From an uncultured Clostridia bacterium (GTDB lineage: Bacteria > Bacillota > Clostridia > Christensenellales > Aristaeellaceae): a stretch of 32,897 nucleotides of DNA. Location: contig CAMMYM010000010.1 in assembly GCA_946527725.1 (NCBI GenBank), positions 1 through 32,897 on the forward strand. The letters run 5' to 3'. This document shows, in pieces, positions 24,766-32,897 of this stretch. The notes beneath the pieces were generated by a model that searched no databases, was not told the origin of the DNA, and was given only the letters and a program-made list of their open reading frames with translations. The number at the start of each line of letters is the position of its first letter. Position 1 is the stretch's first letter. The position numbers were made by a program, and so were the translations under genes.

Positions 24766-25107
24766 TTAAAACCTCGTCTGGAACAGGGTGAAATTCCTGT
24801 CTGCGTCATTCAGCACAAAGCCGACCATATTCAGCAGGAACGCAAGCAGGATCAGGATCAGCAGTGTCCCTGCGATCACTGCCGCCAGGTTTCCCGCCCC
24901 GGAAGCAAGTCGGATGCGCTGCCTCCGGATTTCTTTCCTTTCCTCCCCGGAGATTTCCTCTTCCGCTTCGTCCGCAGGATCGTCGAACCCGTCGTCGTAA
25001 TCGGATTCGATATAGCCGCCCGCCTCGTCTCCGTCCGTTTCGGGCGGAACGTTCACGGCCGGCTGCCTGCGTGTTTCTTCCGTTTCGTTTTCACGGAAAT
25101 ATGCCAT
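24766..25107 (-). CDS. Small acidic single-pass membrane protein, function unknown
   Basis: A 113-residue protein I do not recognise. The first 55 residues are acidic and low in hydrophobics (stretches such as DYDDGFDDPADEAEEEISGEE). A basic patch (KEIRRQRIR) follows, then one membrane segment near 77-98 (AAVIAGTLLILILLAFLLNMVGF) and a short tail. By the positive-inside rule the acidic N-terminus should face the cytoplasm. The start at 25107 is chosen because AGGAGAACGCAG precedes it; a frame start at 25134 would overlap trmL. It lies 13 nt after trmL and 4 nt before the cysteine desulfurase, so it is part of their operon. Confidence 0.75.
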   Translation of the reverse strand: MAYFRENETEETRRQPAVNVPPETDGDEAGGYIESDYDDGFDDPADEAEEEISGEERKEIRRQRIRLASGAGNLAAVIAGTLLILILLAFLLNMVGFVLNDADRNFTLFQTRF

Positions 25108-25120
25108 CTGCGTTCTCCTG

Positions 25121-25642
25121 TCATACGTAATCAAGCCAGGGGCCGTCCTGTTCCTCCCGCCCGGTCAGGCTGCCTTCCGCACACAGGCCGGGAAACCCGG
25201 TCTGCCGGAGCGCTTCGTACAGCACGATTGCGGCGGAATTCGCGAGGTTCAGGCTCCGGGCCTCTTCCCGCATCGGGATCCGGATGCACTGGCCGTAGAC
25301 CTTCCGCAGGAGGTTCTCGGGCAGCCCCCTTGTTTCGCATCCGAAAAAAAGGTAGTCCCCGTCGCGGTATTCCGCTTCATGGTATCCGCGCGGAGCCTTC
25401 GTGGTCGCATAATGTGCGCGCATGCCCGGGTGTTTTTCCAGGAAATCCCCGAGGCTGCTGTACACATGATACTCCATCAGGTACCAGTAATCAAGCCCGG
25501 CCCGTTTCAGGTAACGGTCGTCCAGCGAAAACCCGAGGGGTTCGATCAGGTGCAGCACTGTGCCTGTCGCAGCACACGTCCGCGCGATGTTTCCGGTGTT
25601 CTGCGGGATTTCCGGCTGGACGAGCACGATGTTCATGGGCAT
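25121..25642 (-). CDS. trmL: tRNA (cytidine/uridine-34 2'-O)-methyltransferase TrmL
   Basis: A SPOUT (alpha/beta knot) methyltransferase that modifies the wobble base of tRNA-Leu species with anticodons CAA and UAA. The 173 residues begin NIVLVQPEIPQNTGNIARTCAATG. The knot and SAM-site motifs FGCETRGLPENLL, IRIPM and SLNLANSAAIVLYEALRQ are present. The start at 25642 follows GGGGAGGGGAAAGGC; an ATG two codons in (25636) would overlap the vanZ-like stop as ATGA. TrmL targets in E. coli include tRNA-Leu(UAA), and such a tRNA gene lies in this window, although far away. Confidence 0.95.
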   Translation of the reverse strand: MPMNIVLVQPEIPQNTGNIARTCAATGTVLHLIEPLGFSLDDRYLKRAGLDYWYLMEYHVYSSLGDFLEKHPGMRAHYATTKAPRGYHEAEYRDGDYLFFGCETRGLPENLLRKVYGQCIRIPMREEARSLNLANSAAIVLYEALRQTGFPGLCAEGSLTGREEQDGPWLDYV

Positions 25643-26139
25643 GCCTTTCCCCTCCCCTTTTTCCGGACGGCTTTCAGGACCAGGACTGCCAGGAGGACGC
25701 CGATCAGGACGCCGCTGCTGTCGATCAGCACGTCTGTGAACTGCCCGCTCCGCCCGTCAATGATCCGCTGGTGGAGCTCGTCCGTGCAGGCGTACAGCGT
25801 TCCGGCCGCCCAGCTTCCCGGGGCCAGGAACCGCTTCTTTCCGAACCAGCTTTCAAAGCACAGCCGGAGCAGCACGCCCAGGATCATGTATTCCGTGAAA
25901 TGCGCTGTTTTCCGGACCAGGTGCTGGACATTTCCGAACAGGGATTCTTTTTTTTCCTTCGTGTACGTATTGTAATCCGGATGGAGCACGTTAATGACCG
26001 TCATGGAAACCTGCCCGCTGGTCCGGTCGGATTTTTCCGCCGGTTCCATGGAAAAAAAGAAGATCAGGGCCATGACGGCGGCTGTCAAGCCGGTAAGCAG
26101 AATCCTGGCCCATATCCTTTGCAGTCCCGTCCGCGCCAT
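25633..26139 (-). CDS. VanZ-like family membrane protein
   Basis: A 168-residue integral membrane protein. The first membrane segment is near residues 9-29 (ILLTGLTAAVMALIFFFSM). The VanZ signature HFTEYMILGVLLRL, a further hydrophobic stretch, and ACTDELHQRIIDGRSGQFTDVLIDSSG with a last membrane helix follow. VanZ-like proteins are common in Bacillota; one member lowers teicoplanin sensitivity, but most have no known role, so resistance should not be assumed. The ATG at 26139 has AAGGAG 13 nt upstream; a GTG at 26166 is possible but touches the dnaJ terminator. It begins the trmL-containing operon, with no obvious promoter in the short gap to dnaJ. Confidence 0.88.
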   Translation of the reverse strand: MARTGLQRIWARILLTGLTAAVMALIFFFSMEPAEKSDRTSGQVSMTVINVLHPDYNTYTKEKKESLFGNVQHLVRKTAHFTEYMILGVLLRLCFESWFGKKRFLAPGSWAAGTLYACTDELHQRIIDGRSGQFTDVLIDSSGVLIGVLLAVLVLKAVRKKGRGKACP

Positions 26140-26166
26140 ATGCGTATCCCTGCTCCTTTTCACCAC

Positions 26167-26199
26167 GAAAAACAGGAGAAGACTGTCCTCCTGTTTTTC
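26167..26199 (-). terminator. Terminator at the end of the hrcA-grpE-dnaK-dnaJ operon
   Basis: A perfect 12-bp inverted repeat (26167-26178 with 26188-26199) has a 9-nt loop. Its GC core CAGGAG/CTCCTG is flanked by A5/T5, so a U-tract exists on either strand. It starts about 10 nt after the dnaJ stop. Confidence 0.85.
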
Positions 26200-26208
26200 A
26201 CCTGTATG

Positions 26209-27330
26209 TTACTGGAAAAGCTCCTTCACCCGGTCCATAAAGCTTTTCCGGTTGTCGTATTCCTTGTCCGACGTCGTTTCGTCGAACTGCCGGAGCAGCT
26301 CCTTCTGCTTGTTGTTCAGCCGTTTCGGGATCTCGACCTTTACTTTCATGATCAGGTCGCCCTTGCCGGTGCTCCGCAGCATCTGGATGCCCGAGCCCTT
26401 GATGCGGAACTCGGTTCCGGGCTGCGTGCCTTCCGGGATCCTGTATTTGACAGGCCCGCTGAGGGTAGGCACCTCGACGTCGCCGCCCAGGGCTGCCGTC
26501 ACGAAGCTGACAGGGAAATCGAGCATCAGGTTGTAGCCTTCCCGCCTGAACAGTTTATGCGGTTTTACGCCCACCACGATATACAGGTCGCCGCTGGGGC
26601 CGCCGCGCATGCCGGGTTCGCCCTGGCCGTTCATAATGATCGTCTGGCCGTTGTCGATGCCCGCCGGCACCTTGACCGTCACGGTGCGCTTCCGGCGCAT
26701 TCTCCCGCTGCCGCCGCAGGCGGTGCACTTGTCCCGGATCACTTTGCCGGTGCCGCCGCAGCCGGGGCACGTGCGCACGGTCGTCATCCATCCGCCGGAC
26801 TGGCGGATCTGCCCCGCGCCGTTGCAGTTCGGGCACGTGACCGGCGACGAACCGGGTTTTGCCCCGGAGCCTTTGCAGGTATCGCACAGTTCGTTCCGGT
26901 AAATCTCAAAGCTCTTTTCGCAGCCCTTGGCCGCCTCCTCGAACGTGATCCGAAGTTCGTACCGCAGGTCGTTCCCCTGTACAGGGCCCTGGCTCCGCGC
27001 GCTCCTGGCGCCCATGCCGCCGTTGAACAGCTGGTCGAAGATATCCCCCATGCCGCCGAAGTCAAATCCGCCGAAGGGGTTCCCGCCGCCGCCCATGCCG
27101 CCCATGGGATCCTCAAAGCCAAACTGATCGTAACGCGCCCTCTTATCCGGATCAGACAGCACCTCGTTGGCTTCATTCAGTTCCTTGAAGCGTTCCACAG
27201 CGCTTTTGTCATCCGGATGCAGGTCAGGATGGCATTCCTTCGCCTTTTTTCGGTAAGCACGCTTGATCTCTTCATCCGTCGCGTTCTTGCTTACGCCGAG
27301 CACCTCATAGTAGTCCCGTTTTTCAGCCAT
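26209..27330 (-). CDS. dnaJ: Chaperone protein DnaJ (Hsp40)
   Basis: Co-chaperone that brings substrates to DnaK and stimulates its ATPase. The 373 residues show the J domain (DYYEVLGVSKNATDEEIK and the HPD motif in KECHPDLHP), a Gly/Phe-rich linker (GGMGGGGNPFGGFDFGGMGD), and four zinc-finger repeats CDTCKGSG, CPNCNGAG, CPGCGGTG and CTACGGSG. The C-terminal substrate-binding domain follows. It ends 36 codons after a DKEYDN stretch, with TAA just before the terminator. Its ribosome site AGGAGGAGG is strong and lies 15 nt upstream of the ATG's own leader. It is the fourth gene of the CIRCE-controlled operon. Confidence 0.97.
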   Translation of the reverse strand: MAEKRDYYEVLGVSKNATDEEIKRAYRKKAKECHPDLHPDDKSAVERFKELNEANEVLSDPDKRARYDQFGFEDPMGGMGGGGNPFGGFDFGGMGDIFDQLFNGGMGARSARSQGPVQGNDLRYELRITFEEAAKGCEKSFEIYRNELCDTCKGSGAKPGSSPVTCPNCNGAGQIRQSGGWMTTVRTCPGCGGTGKVIRDKCTACGGSGRMRRKRTVTVKVPAGIDNGQTIIMNGQGEPGMRGGPSGDLYIVVGVKPHKLFRREGYNLMLDFPVSFVTAALGGDVEVPTLSGPVKYRIPEGTQPGTEFRIKGSGIQMLRSTGKGDLIMKVKVEIPKRLNNKQKELLRQFDETTSDKEYDNRKSFMDRVKELFQ

Positions 27331-27357
27331 GCTGTCTCACCTCCTCCTGAAAAGCAA

Positions 27358-27380
27358 GCCCGTTCCCGGTTGGAACGGGC
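27358..27380 (-). other. Hairpin in the dnaK-dnaJ gap
   Basis: GCCCGTTCC (27358-27366) pairs perfectly with GGAACGGGC (27372-27380) around a 5-nt loop. On the minus strand TTGCTTTT follows, then the dnaJ ribosome site. A weak terminator or attenuator, or a processing site, could set the dnaK to dnaJ ratio. Confidence 0.6.
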
Positions 27381-27405
27381 CTGCTGCTGTTTCTTTGCCT
27401 GCCGG

Positions 27406-29247
<1,842 letters not shown>

Positions 29248-29341
29248 TTATCTGTTCCTGATATCCTTTATGTTAATCCTTCGTTTTCCGGCAACTCCCG
29301 GATATACGACTGACTGACAGCTTTTCATTCCGCCGGGCGGT

Positions 29342-29947
29342 TTATTCCGGAACGACTTTCACCATCGCGTGCCTGAGCACTTTGTCGCCCATCATGTACC
29401 CCTTCTGGAGCACCTGGCATACCGTTCCCGGCTCACCTTCGTCCTCCGTGCCCTGCAGGACCGCGTTTTCGAGGTTCGGATCGAATTTCTCGCCCTTCCG
29501 GTCAATGGCGGTAACGCCCATTTTCTGGTACAGGTCGTTCATCTGCCGGAGCACCAGCTCCACGCCGTTCCTCAGCGCGTCGTTTTCGGAACCGGCCGCC
29601 GCGCCTACCGCGCGTTCGAGGTTGTCAAGCACCGGCAGCATGGCCGCGGCGACGTCCCTCCGCCCTTCGGAAAACGCGTCCGCCCGGACGGATTCATTGC
29701 GCTTCCGGTAGTTTTCAAAATCGGCCTGGATCCGCTGGGCCATGGCCAGGTACTCAGCCGCCTTGGCGTTGGCCTCCTCCAGCTGTTTGTCCGGAGCCTC
29801 TTCCGCGGCGTCCGCGGCCTCCGGCTCCGTTGCCGGCTCCTCGGGTTTTTCTTCCGCCTTCGGCTCCAGCGCTTCTTTCAGCGCTTCTTCCGCAGCTTCC
29901 GGTGAAAGCTTGTTTTCTTCTGCCCGGTTCTTCTTTTCCTTGCTCAT
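29342..29947 (-). CDS. grpE: Nucleotide exchange factor GrpE
   Basis: Releases ADP from DnaK to reset the chaperone cycle. The 201 residues have an acidic, Glu/Ala/Pro-rich N-terminal stretch (about 1-55). A long dimerising coiled coil with the signature RIQADFENYRKR follows, then a C-terminal beta domain (MGVTAIDRKGEKFDPNLENAV, GTVCQVLQKGYMMGDKVLRHAMVKV). It is second in the CIRCE-controlled operon, 78 nt after hrcA, and that gap holds a GC-rich hairpin. The TAA stop lies at 29342-29344. Confidence 0.97.
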   Translation of the reverse strand: MSKEKKNRAEENKLSPEAAEEALKEALEPKAEEKPEEPATEPEAADAAEEAPDKQLEEANAKAAEYLAMAQRIQADFENYRKRNESVRADAFSEGRRDVAAAMLPVLDNLERAVGAAAGSENDALRNGVELVLRQMNDLYQKMGVTAIDRKGEKFDPNLENAVLQGTEDEGEPGTVCQVLQKGYMMGDKVLRHAMVKVVPE

Positions 29948-29978
29948 CGTTTATGCCTTTCCCTATTTGATTTGCCCT

Positions 29979-30004
29979 GCGCCCCGGGACAGGCCCCCGG
30001 GCGC
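29979..30004 (-). other. GC-rich hairpin between hrcA and grpE
   Basis: On the minus strand GCGCC-CGGG pairs with CCCG-GGCGC (9 bp, one bulged G) around a 7-nt loop. No U-tract follows. In Bacillus subtilis the message is processed between these two genes, so a processing or 5'-stabilising role is plausible here. Confidence 0.5.
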
Positions 30005-30025
30005 GGGATGGAACCCGTATGCCTG

Positions 30026-31060
30026 CTACGTGTCATGCTCTTCCCCGCTGAACATATCCGTCAGCTGGTGGCCGATGATGTTCAGGATCGAGAGTACCCG
30101 GGAATACTGCATGCGCGTGGGCCCGATGACGCCGATGGTTCCCTGCTGGCCCCCGCGCGTCGAATATGTCGCCGTTACGATGGAGCAGTCCGTCATCTCC
30201 GGTACGCCGGTTTCCGGGCCGATCCTGACCGTAAAGGACATCCCGCCGTTGCCGCGGATGATTTCGGCCAGCTTGTCCCTCGTTTCCATCAGGCTCAGGA
30301 AATTCCTGGCCTTGTCCACGTCGCTGTATTCCGGGTAGGCGAGCATGTTGCTCGTCCCGCCGACCGCCATATGGCTGCGCCGGGGCGAATTCCGGTCTTC
30401 CTCGAGGAATCCGTAAAGCTCCTGCAGCATCCGGTCGTTCCCGTTGACCCGTTCTGAAATCAGGGGCATCTTTTCACAGGCTTCCTGCAGCGTGGCTCCC
30501 CGCAGCTCCGACGTCAGCGTCCTGGAAATCGCGTACAGCGTATCGCTGTCCATCTCCCGGCTGATACGGATCACGCTGTCCCGCACGATGCCCTGGTCCG
30601 TCACGATGACGACGAGCGCGGTCCCCTCGGAAGCGGGAACCAGCTGCACCGTCTGGATATGCGGCTGGATGCTCTTGGGCGACAGCACCACCGCGGTATA
30701 ATGCGTCAGGTTCGAAATCACCTGGGCCGCGTGGTCGATGACGTCCTCCATCTGGCGGACCCTGCCGGTAAAGAGGCTGCGCATGCTGGCATCCGAAGTA
30801 TCCGGAATCTTCCCTGCCTTCAGCAGCGTATCGACATACAGGCGGTATGCCTTCGCGGAAGGAATACGGCCGGCGGACACATGGGGCTGGTCCAGGAAGC
30901 CAAGCTCCTCCAGGTCGCTCATCTCGTTCCGGATGGTGGCGGAGGAAAGGCCCATGTCATACTTCTTGCTGATGGTCCTGCTTCCGACGGGAACGCCGGT
31001 CAGGATGTAATCATCGATGATCGCCTGCAGAATGCGCAGCTTTCGCTCATCCATATCCAT
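30026..31060 (-). CDS. hrcA: Heat-inducible transcription repressor HrcA
   Basis: Represses the class I heat-shock genes by binding CIRCE; its activity depends on GroEL in studied species. The 344 residues show the N-terminal winged helix (LRILQAIIDDYILTGVPVGS, and SSATIRNEMSDLEELGFL as recognition region) followed by QPHVSAGRIPSAKAYRLYVD. A GAF-like domain and the C-terminal IGPTRMQYSRVLSILN motif close the protein. The ATG at 31060 has AAAGGAGG 7 nt upstream (an ATG two codons later is less well placed). A perfect CIRCE lies 25 nt upstream, so the operon is autoregulated. Confidence 0.97.
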   Translation of the reverse strand: MDMDERKLRILQAIIDDYILTGVPVGSRTISKKYDMGLSSATIRNEMSDLEELGFLDQPHVSAGRIPSAKAYRLYVDTLLKAGKIPDTSDASMRSLFTGRVRQMEDVIDHAAQVISNLTHYTAVVLSPKSIQPHIQTVQLVPASEGTALVVIVTDQGIVRDSVIRISREMDSDTLYAISRTLTSELRGATLQEACEKMPLISERVNGNDRMLQELYGFLEEDRNSPRRSHMAVGGTSNMLAYPEYSDVDKARNFLSLMETRDKLAEIIRGNGGMSFTVRIGPETGVPEMTDCSIVTATYSTRGGQQGTIGVIGPTRMQYSRVLSILNIIGHQLTDMFSGEEHDT

Positions 31061-31084
31061 AAACCTGCCTCCTTTCTGTGGTTG

Positions 31085-31111
31085 TTAGCACTCGCAGCCT
31101 GTGAGTGCTAA
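31085..31111 (-). promoter_or_regulatory. CIRCE operator (HrcA-binding site)
   Basis: TTAGCACTC (31085-31093), a 9-nt spacer, and GAGTGCTAA (31103-31111): an exact match to the CIRCE consensus. It lies just downstream of the -10 box, in the leader of hrcA. Confidence 0.97.
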
Positions 31112-31121
31112 CCACATGCAT

Positions 31122-31150
31122 ACTCTATCACCGACCGCATGCTTTGTCAA
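31122..31150 (-). promoter_or_regulatory. Promoter of the hrcA-grpE-dnaK-dnaJ operon
   Basis: On the minus strand a perfect TTGACA (31150-31145) and TAGAGT (31127-31122) have a 17-nt spacer. Transcription should start near 31115, placing CIRCE in the first 30 nt of the message. Confidence 0.88.
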
Positions 31151-31182
31151 GCATTTCAAATCTTTTTTCGTCAGGGAAAGTC

Positions 31183-31213
31183 AAAAAAAACTTCCTCCCG
31201 AAGCGGGAGGAAG
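31183..31213 (-). terminator. Terminator of the decarboxylase operon
   Basis: A perfect 10-bp stem (31191-31200 CTTCCTCCCG with 31204-31213) and a 3-nt loop are followed on the minus strand by eight T (plus-strand A-run 31183-31190). It separates the decarboxylase genes from the heat-shock promoter. Confidence 0.93.
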
Positions 31214-31237
31214 TAAAACACGGTTTATAGGGTACCG

Positions 31238-32485
31238 TCAGCCGCCGAACATGCTGATCAGGAAGCCTGCAGCGATGGCGGAGCCGATCACGCCGGCCAC
31301 GTTCGGGCCCATGGCGTGCATCAGCAGGAAGTTGGAAGGATTCGCCTTCTGGCCTTCCTTCTGGGATACGCGGGCAGCCATCGGCACCGCGGACACGCCG
31401 GCGGAGCCGATCAGCGGATTGATCTTTCCGCCGCTGAGCCTGTACATCAGCTTGCCGACCAGCAGGCCGCCGATCGTGCTGAAGGCGAATGCAATCAGGC
31501 CCAGCACGACGATCTTGATCGTATCCAGCGTCAGGAAACGGGAACCGACCATGGTCGCGCCGACGCTGATGCCGAGGAACAGGGTCACGATATTCATGAG
31601 GGCGTTCTGGGCGACGTCGCTCAGGCGCTCCGTTACGCCGGTTTCCTTCAGCAGGTTGCCGAACATCAGGCAGCCGATCAGGGGCGCGGTGGACGGGAGC
31701 AGCAGCACGACGAAAATGGTCACGACGATCGGGAAAATGATCTTCTCGGTCTTGCTGACTTCGCGCAGCTGGGTCATCTTGACGCTGCGCTCTTTCTCCG
31801 TCGTCAGTGCGCGCATGATGGGCGGCTGGATCATCGGGATCAGCGCCATATAGCTGTAGGCAGCCACGGCGATCGGCCCCAGCAGTTCGGGAGCCAGCTT
31901 GGTCGTGGTCAGGATCGCGGTCGGGCCGTCCGCTCCGCCGATGATGCCGATGGAAGCGGACTGCTGCGCGTCAAAGCCCAGCAGGTTCGCGCCGAAGAAG
32001 GCGAAGAATACGCCGAACTGAGCGGCCGCGCCGAGCAGCAGGCTCTTCGGGTTCGAAATCAGCGGACCGAAGTCTGTCATCGCGCCGATGCCCATGAAGA
32101 TCAGGCAGGGATAAATACCGGCTTTGACACCGATATACAGGATATCGATCAGCCCGCCTTCAGCCAGGATATACCCGTAATTATGCAGGTACTGTTCATA
32201 TCCGGTGGTATACGCGCCCGTATTCAGGAAACGGTCCCACAGGTCCTGGTGATACAGGGCGTCCGGCAGGGATCCGTCCGTCGTCATGAACACGGAGGAT
32301 ACGTTCGCCAGCAGGCAGCCCATGGCGATGCCGACCATCAGCAGGGGCTCGTACTGCTTTTTGATGCCCAGGTACAGCAGGACGCAGGCGATGATAATCA
32401 TCACCAGGTTCCGCCATCCGTCCGGGTTGCTGAAAAAGCCGGCAAAACCGGATTCAGTAACCAGTTTTCCGAGGGATTCTAACAT
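31238..32485 (-). CDS. Sodium-translocating decarboxylase, beta subunit (OadB/GcdB/MmdB type)
   Basis: A 415-residue polytopic membrane protein that decarboxylates carboxybiotin on its partner and pumps sodium ions outward. The family hallmarks are GIIGGADGPTAI (D186, equivalent to the essential Asp of OadB), MGIGAMTDFGPLISNP, and near the C-terminus HAMGPNVAGVIGSAIAAG. The loop after the second membrane segment (about 64-108) is long and polar and carries several aromatic residues. Which substrate (oxaloacetate, methylmalonyl-CoA or glutaconyl-CoA) cannot be told from this subunit; the carboxyltransferase subunit must lie beyond the window. It follows the biotin carrier gene by 14 nt and ends at a strong terminator. 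Confidence 0.94.
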   Translation of the reverse strand: MLESLGKLVTESGFAGFFSNPDGWRNLVMIIIACVLLYLGIKKQYEPLLMVGIAMGCLLANVSSVFMTTDGSLPDALYHQDLWDRFLNTGAYTTGYEQYLHNYGYILAEGGLIDILYIGVKAGIYPCLIFMGIGAMTDFGPLISNPKSLLLGAAAQFGVFFAFFGANLLGFDAQQSASIGIIGGADGPTAILTTTKLAPELLGPIAVAAYSYMALIPMIQPPIMRALTTEKERSVKMTQLREVSKTEKIIFPIVVTIFVVLLLPSTAPLIGCLMFGNLLKETGVTERLSDVAQNALMNIVTLFLGISVGATMVGSRFLTLDTIKIVVLGLIAFAFSTIGGLLVGKLMYRLSGGKINPLIGSAGVSAVPMAARVSQKEGQKANPSNFLLMHAMGPNVAGVIGSAIAAGFLISMFGG

Positions 32486-32499
32486 CGCTGTCTCCTCCC

Positions 32500-32897
32500 T
32501 TAACCAAGTACGATGAGGGGCGTACCGGTGTCGACTTTCGCTCCGACATCGGCAAGCACCTGCGCAACCGTAGCGTCATGGGGCGCCATGATTTCGTTTT
32601 CCATCTTCATCGCTTCCAGCACTGCCAGCACTTCCCCGCCCTTCACGGCCTGGCCGGCTTTCACGTTCATCTTGACGATGGTGCCGGGCATGGGGGAAAC
32701 AACCTGTTCACCGGCGACGGCAGCAACGGCCGGGGCAGCCGGGGCAGCAGGCGCTGCGGCGGGTGCGGCAGCGGGAGCAGCGGCAGCGGGGGCCGCCGCG
32801 GGTGCCGGGGCGTATGCTTCATACTCGTCCAGCAGCATCGCCTCTCCCTGATTCACTTCAACCTCGTATGTTTTTCCCTTCAGGGTTACTTTGTACT
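32500..32897 (-). CDS. Biotin carrier subunit of the decarboxylase, start cut by window edge
   Basis: The frame is open to the edge and begins YKVTLKGKTYEVEVNQGEAM, typical of residues 2-4 onward of biotinyl carriers, so only a few codons are missing. GTG at 32856 is an internal Val. A long Ala/Pro linker (about 40 residues) leads to the biotinyl domain (VVSPMPGTIVKMNVKAGQAVKGG), with the biotinylated Lys in EAMKMENEI, 34 residues before the C-terminus. This carrier shuttles CO2 from the carboxyltransferase to the membrane beta subunit encoded next. The linker DNA (about 32735-32815) is a low-complexity GC-rich run. Name would be gcdC/mmdC/oadA-tail depending on the substrate. Confidence 0.93.
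   Translation of the reverse strand, partial: YKVTLKGKTYEVEVNQGEAMLLDEYEAYAPAPAAAPAAAAPAAAPAAAPAAPAAPAVAAVAGEQVVSPMPGTIVKMNVKAGQAVKGGEVLAVLEAMKMENEIMAPHDATVAQVLADVGAKVDTGTPLIVLG

Noticed and set aside
25633-26139. Glycopeptide resistance locus suggested by the VanZ-like protein
   Set aside because: No vanA/B-type ligase, vanH, vanX or two-component genes are present. VanZ-like proteins are widespread without a resistance role.
32735-32815. Tandem repeat array in the biotin carrier gene
   Set aside because: It is the Ala/Pro linker encoded by GC-rich codons, normal for biotin carriers, with no exact repeat unit.

Overview
This is a gene-dense, GC-rich stretch of a bacterial chromosome. The gene orders point to the Bacillota (Clostridia-like). 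The evidence is hrcA-grpE-dnaK-dnaJ behind a perfect CIRCE operator, priA-def-fmt-rsmB-rlmN-prpC-prkC-rsgA-rpe in the usual Firmicutes order, a PASTA-domain kinase with its PP2C phosphatase, ruvX followed by a DUF1292 gene, and a membrane decarboxylase of the sodium-pumping type. I cannot name a genus from sequence alone. No phage, insertion sequence, CRISPR array or plasmid feature is visible. Apart from the carbohydrate genes, this is mostly housekeeping DNA.

Layout. (1) 2-1764, plus strand: the 3' end of pnp, a terminator, ruvX and a DUF1292 gene. (2) 1809-5710: a divergent pair. On the minus strand is a LacI-like sugar-binding domain fused to a GAF-like region and a GGDEF (SGDEF) domain. 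On the plus strand is a GH127 beta-L-arabinofuranosidase. (3) 5727-5809: tRNA-Leu(UAA) with its own promoter and terminator. (4) 21285 down to 5873, minus strand: fourteen tightly packed genes, priA, def, fmt, rsmB, rlmN, prpC, prkC, rsgA, rpe, mnmE, an iron-type alcohol dehydrogenase, radC, a ydcF-like gene and rsmG. One strong promoter lies upstream and one terminator lies at the far end. (5) 21439-23598, plus strand: a GH36 alpha-galactosidase, divergent from priA. (6) 26139 down to 23607, minus strand: a vanZ-like gene, trmL, a small membrane protein and a cysteine desulfurase. (7) 31060 down to 26209, minus strand: the heat-shock operon hrcA-grpE-dnaK-dnaJ. (8) 32897 down to 31238, minus strand: a biotin carrier (cut by the window edge) and the beta subunit of a sodium-translocating decarboxylase.

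How the parts work together. The long operon combines replication restart (priA), maturation of initiator Met-tRNA and N-termini (fmt, def), rRNA and tRNA modification (rsmB, rlmN, rsmG, mnmE), ribosome assembly (rsgA) and a Ser/Thr phosphorylation switch (prkC/prpC). Neither glycoside hydrolase has a signal peptide, so both should act in the cytoplasm on imported plant oligosaccharides. The LacI-like GGDEF protein next to the arabinofuranosidase could link sugar sensing to cyclic-di-GMP, but that is inference.

The points I find most worth a second look are these: the cytosolic LacI-GAF-SGDEF protein; complete absence of UUA, CUA and UCA codons over more than 5,000 codons beside a dedicated tRNA-Leu(UAA); a 36-bp triplicated FRG-rich extension on RsmB; metal-site substitutions in the alcohol dehydrogenase; and structured junctions inside the long operons. 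I saw no clearly new multi-gene defence or mobile system.
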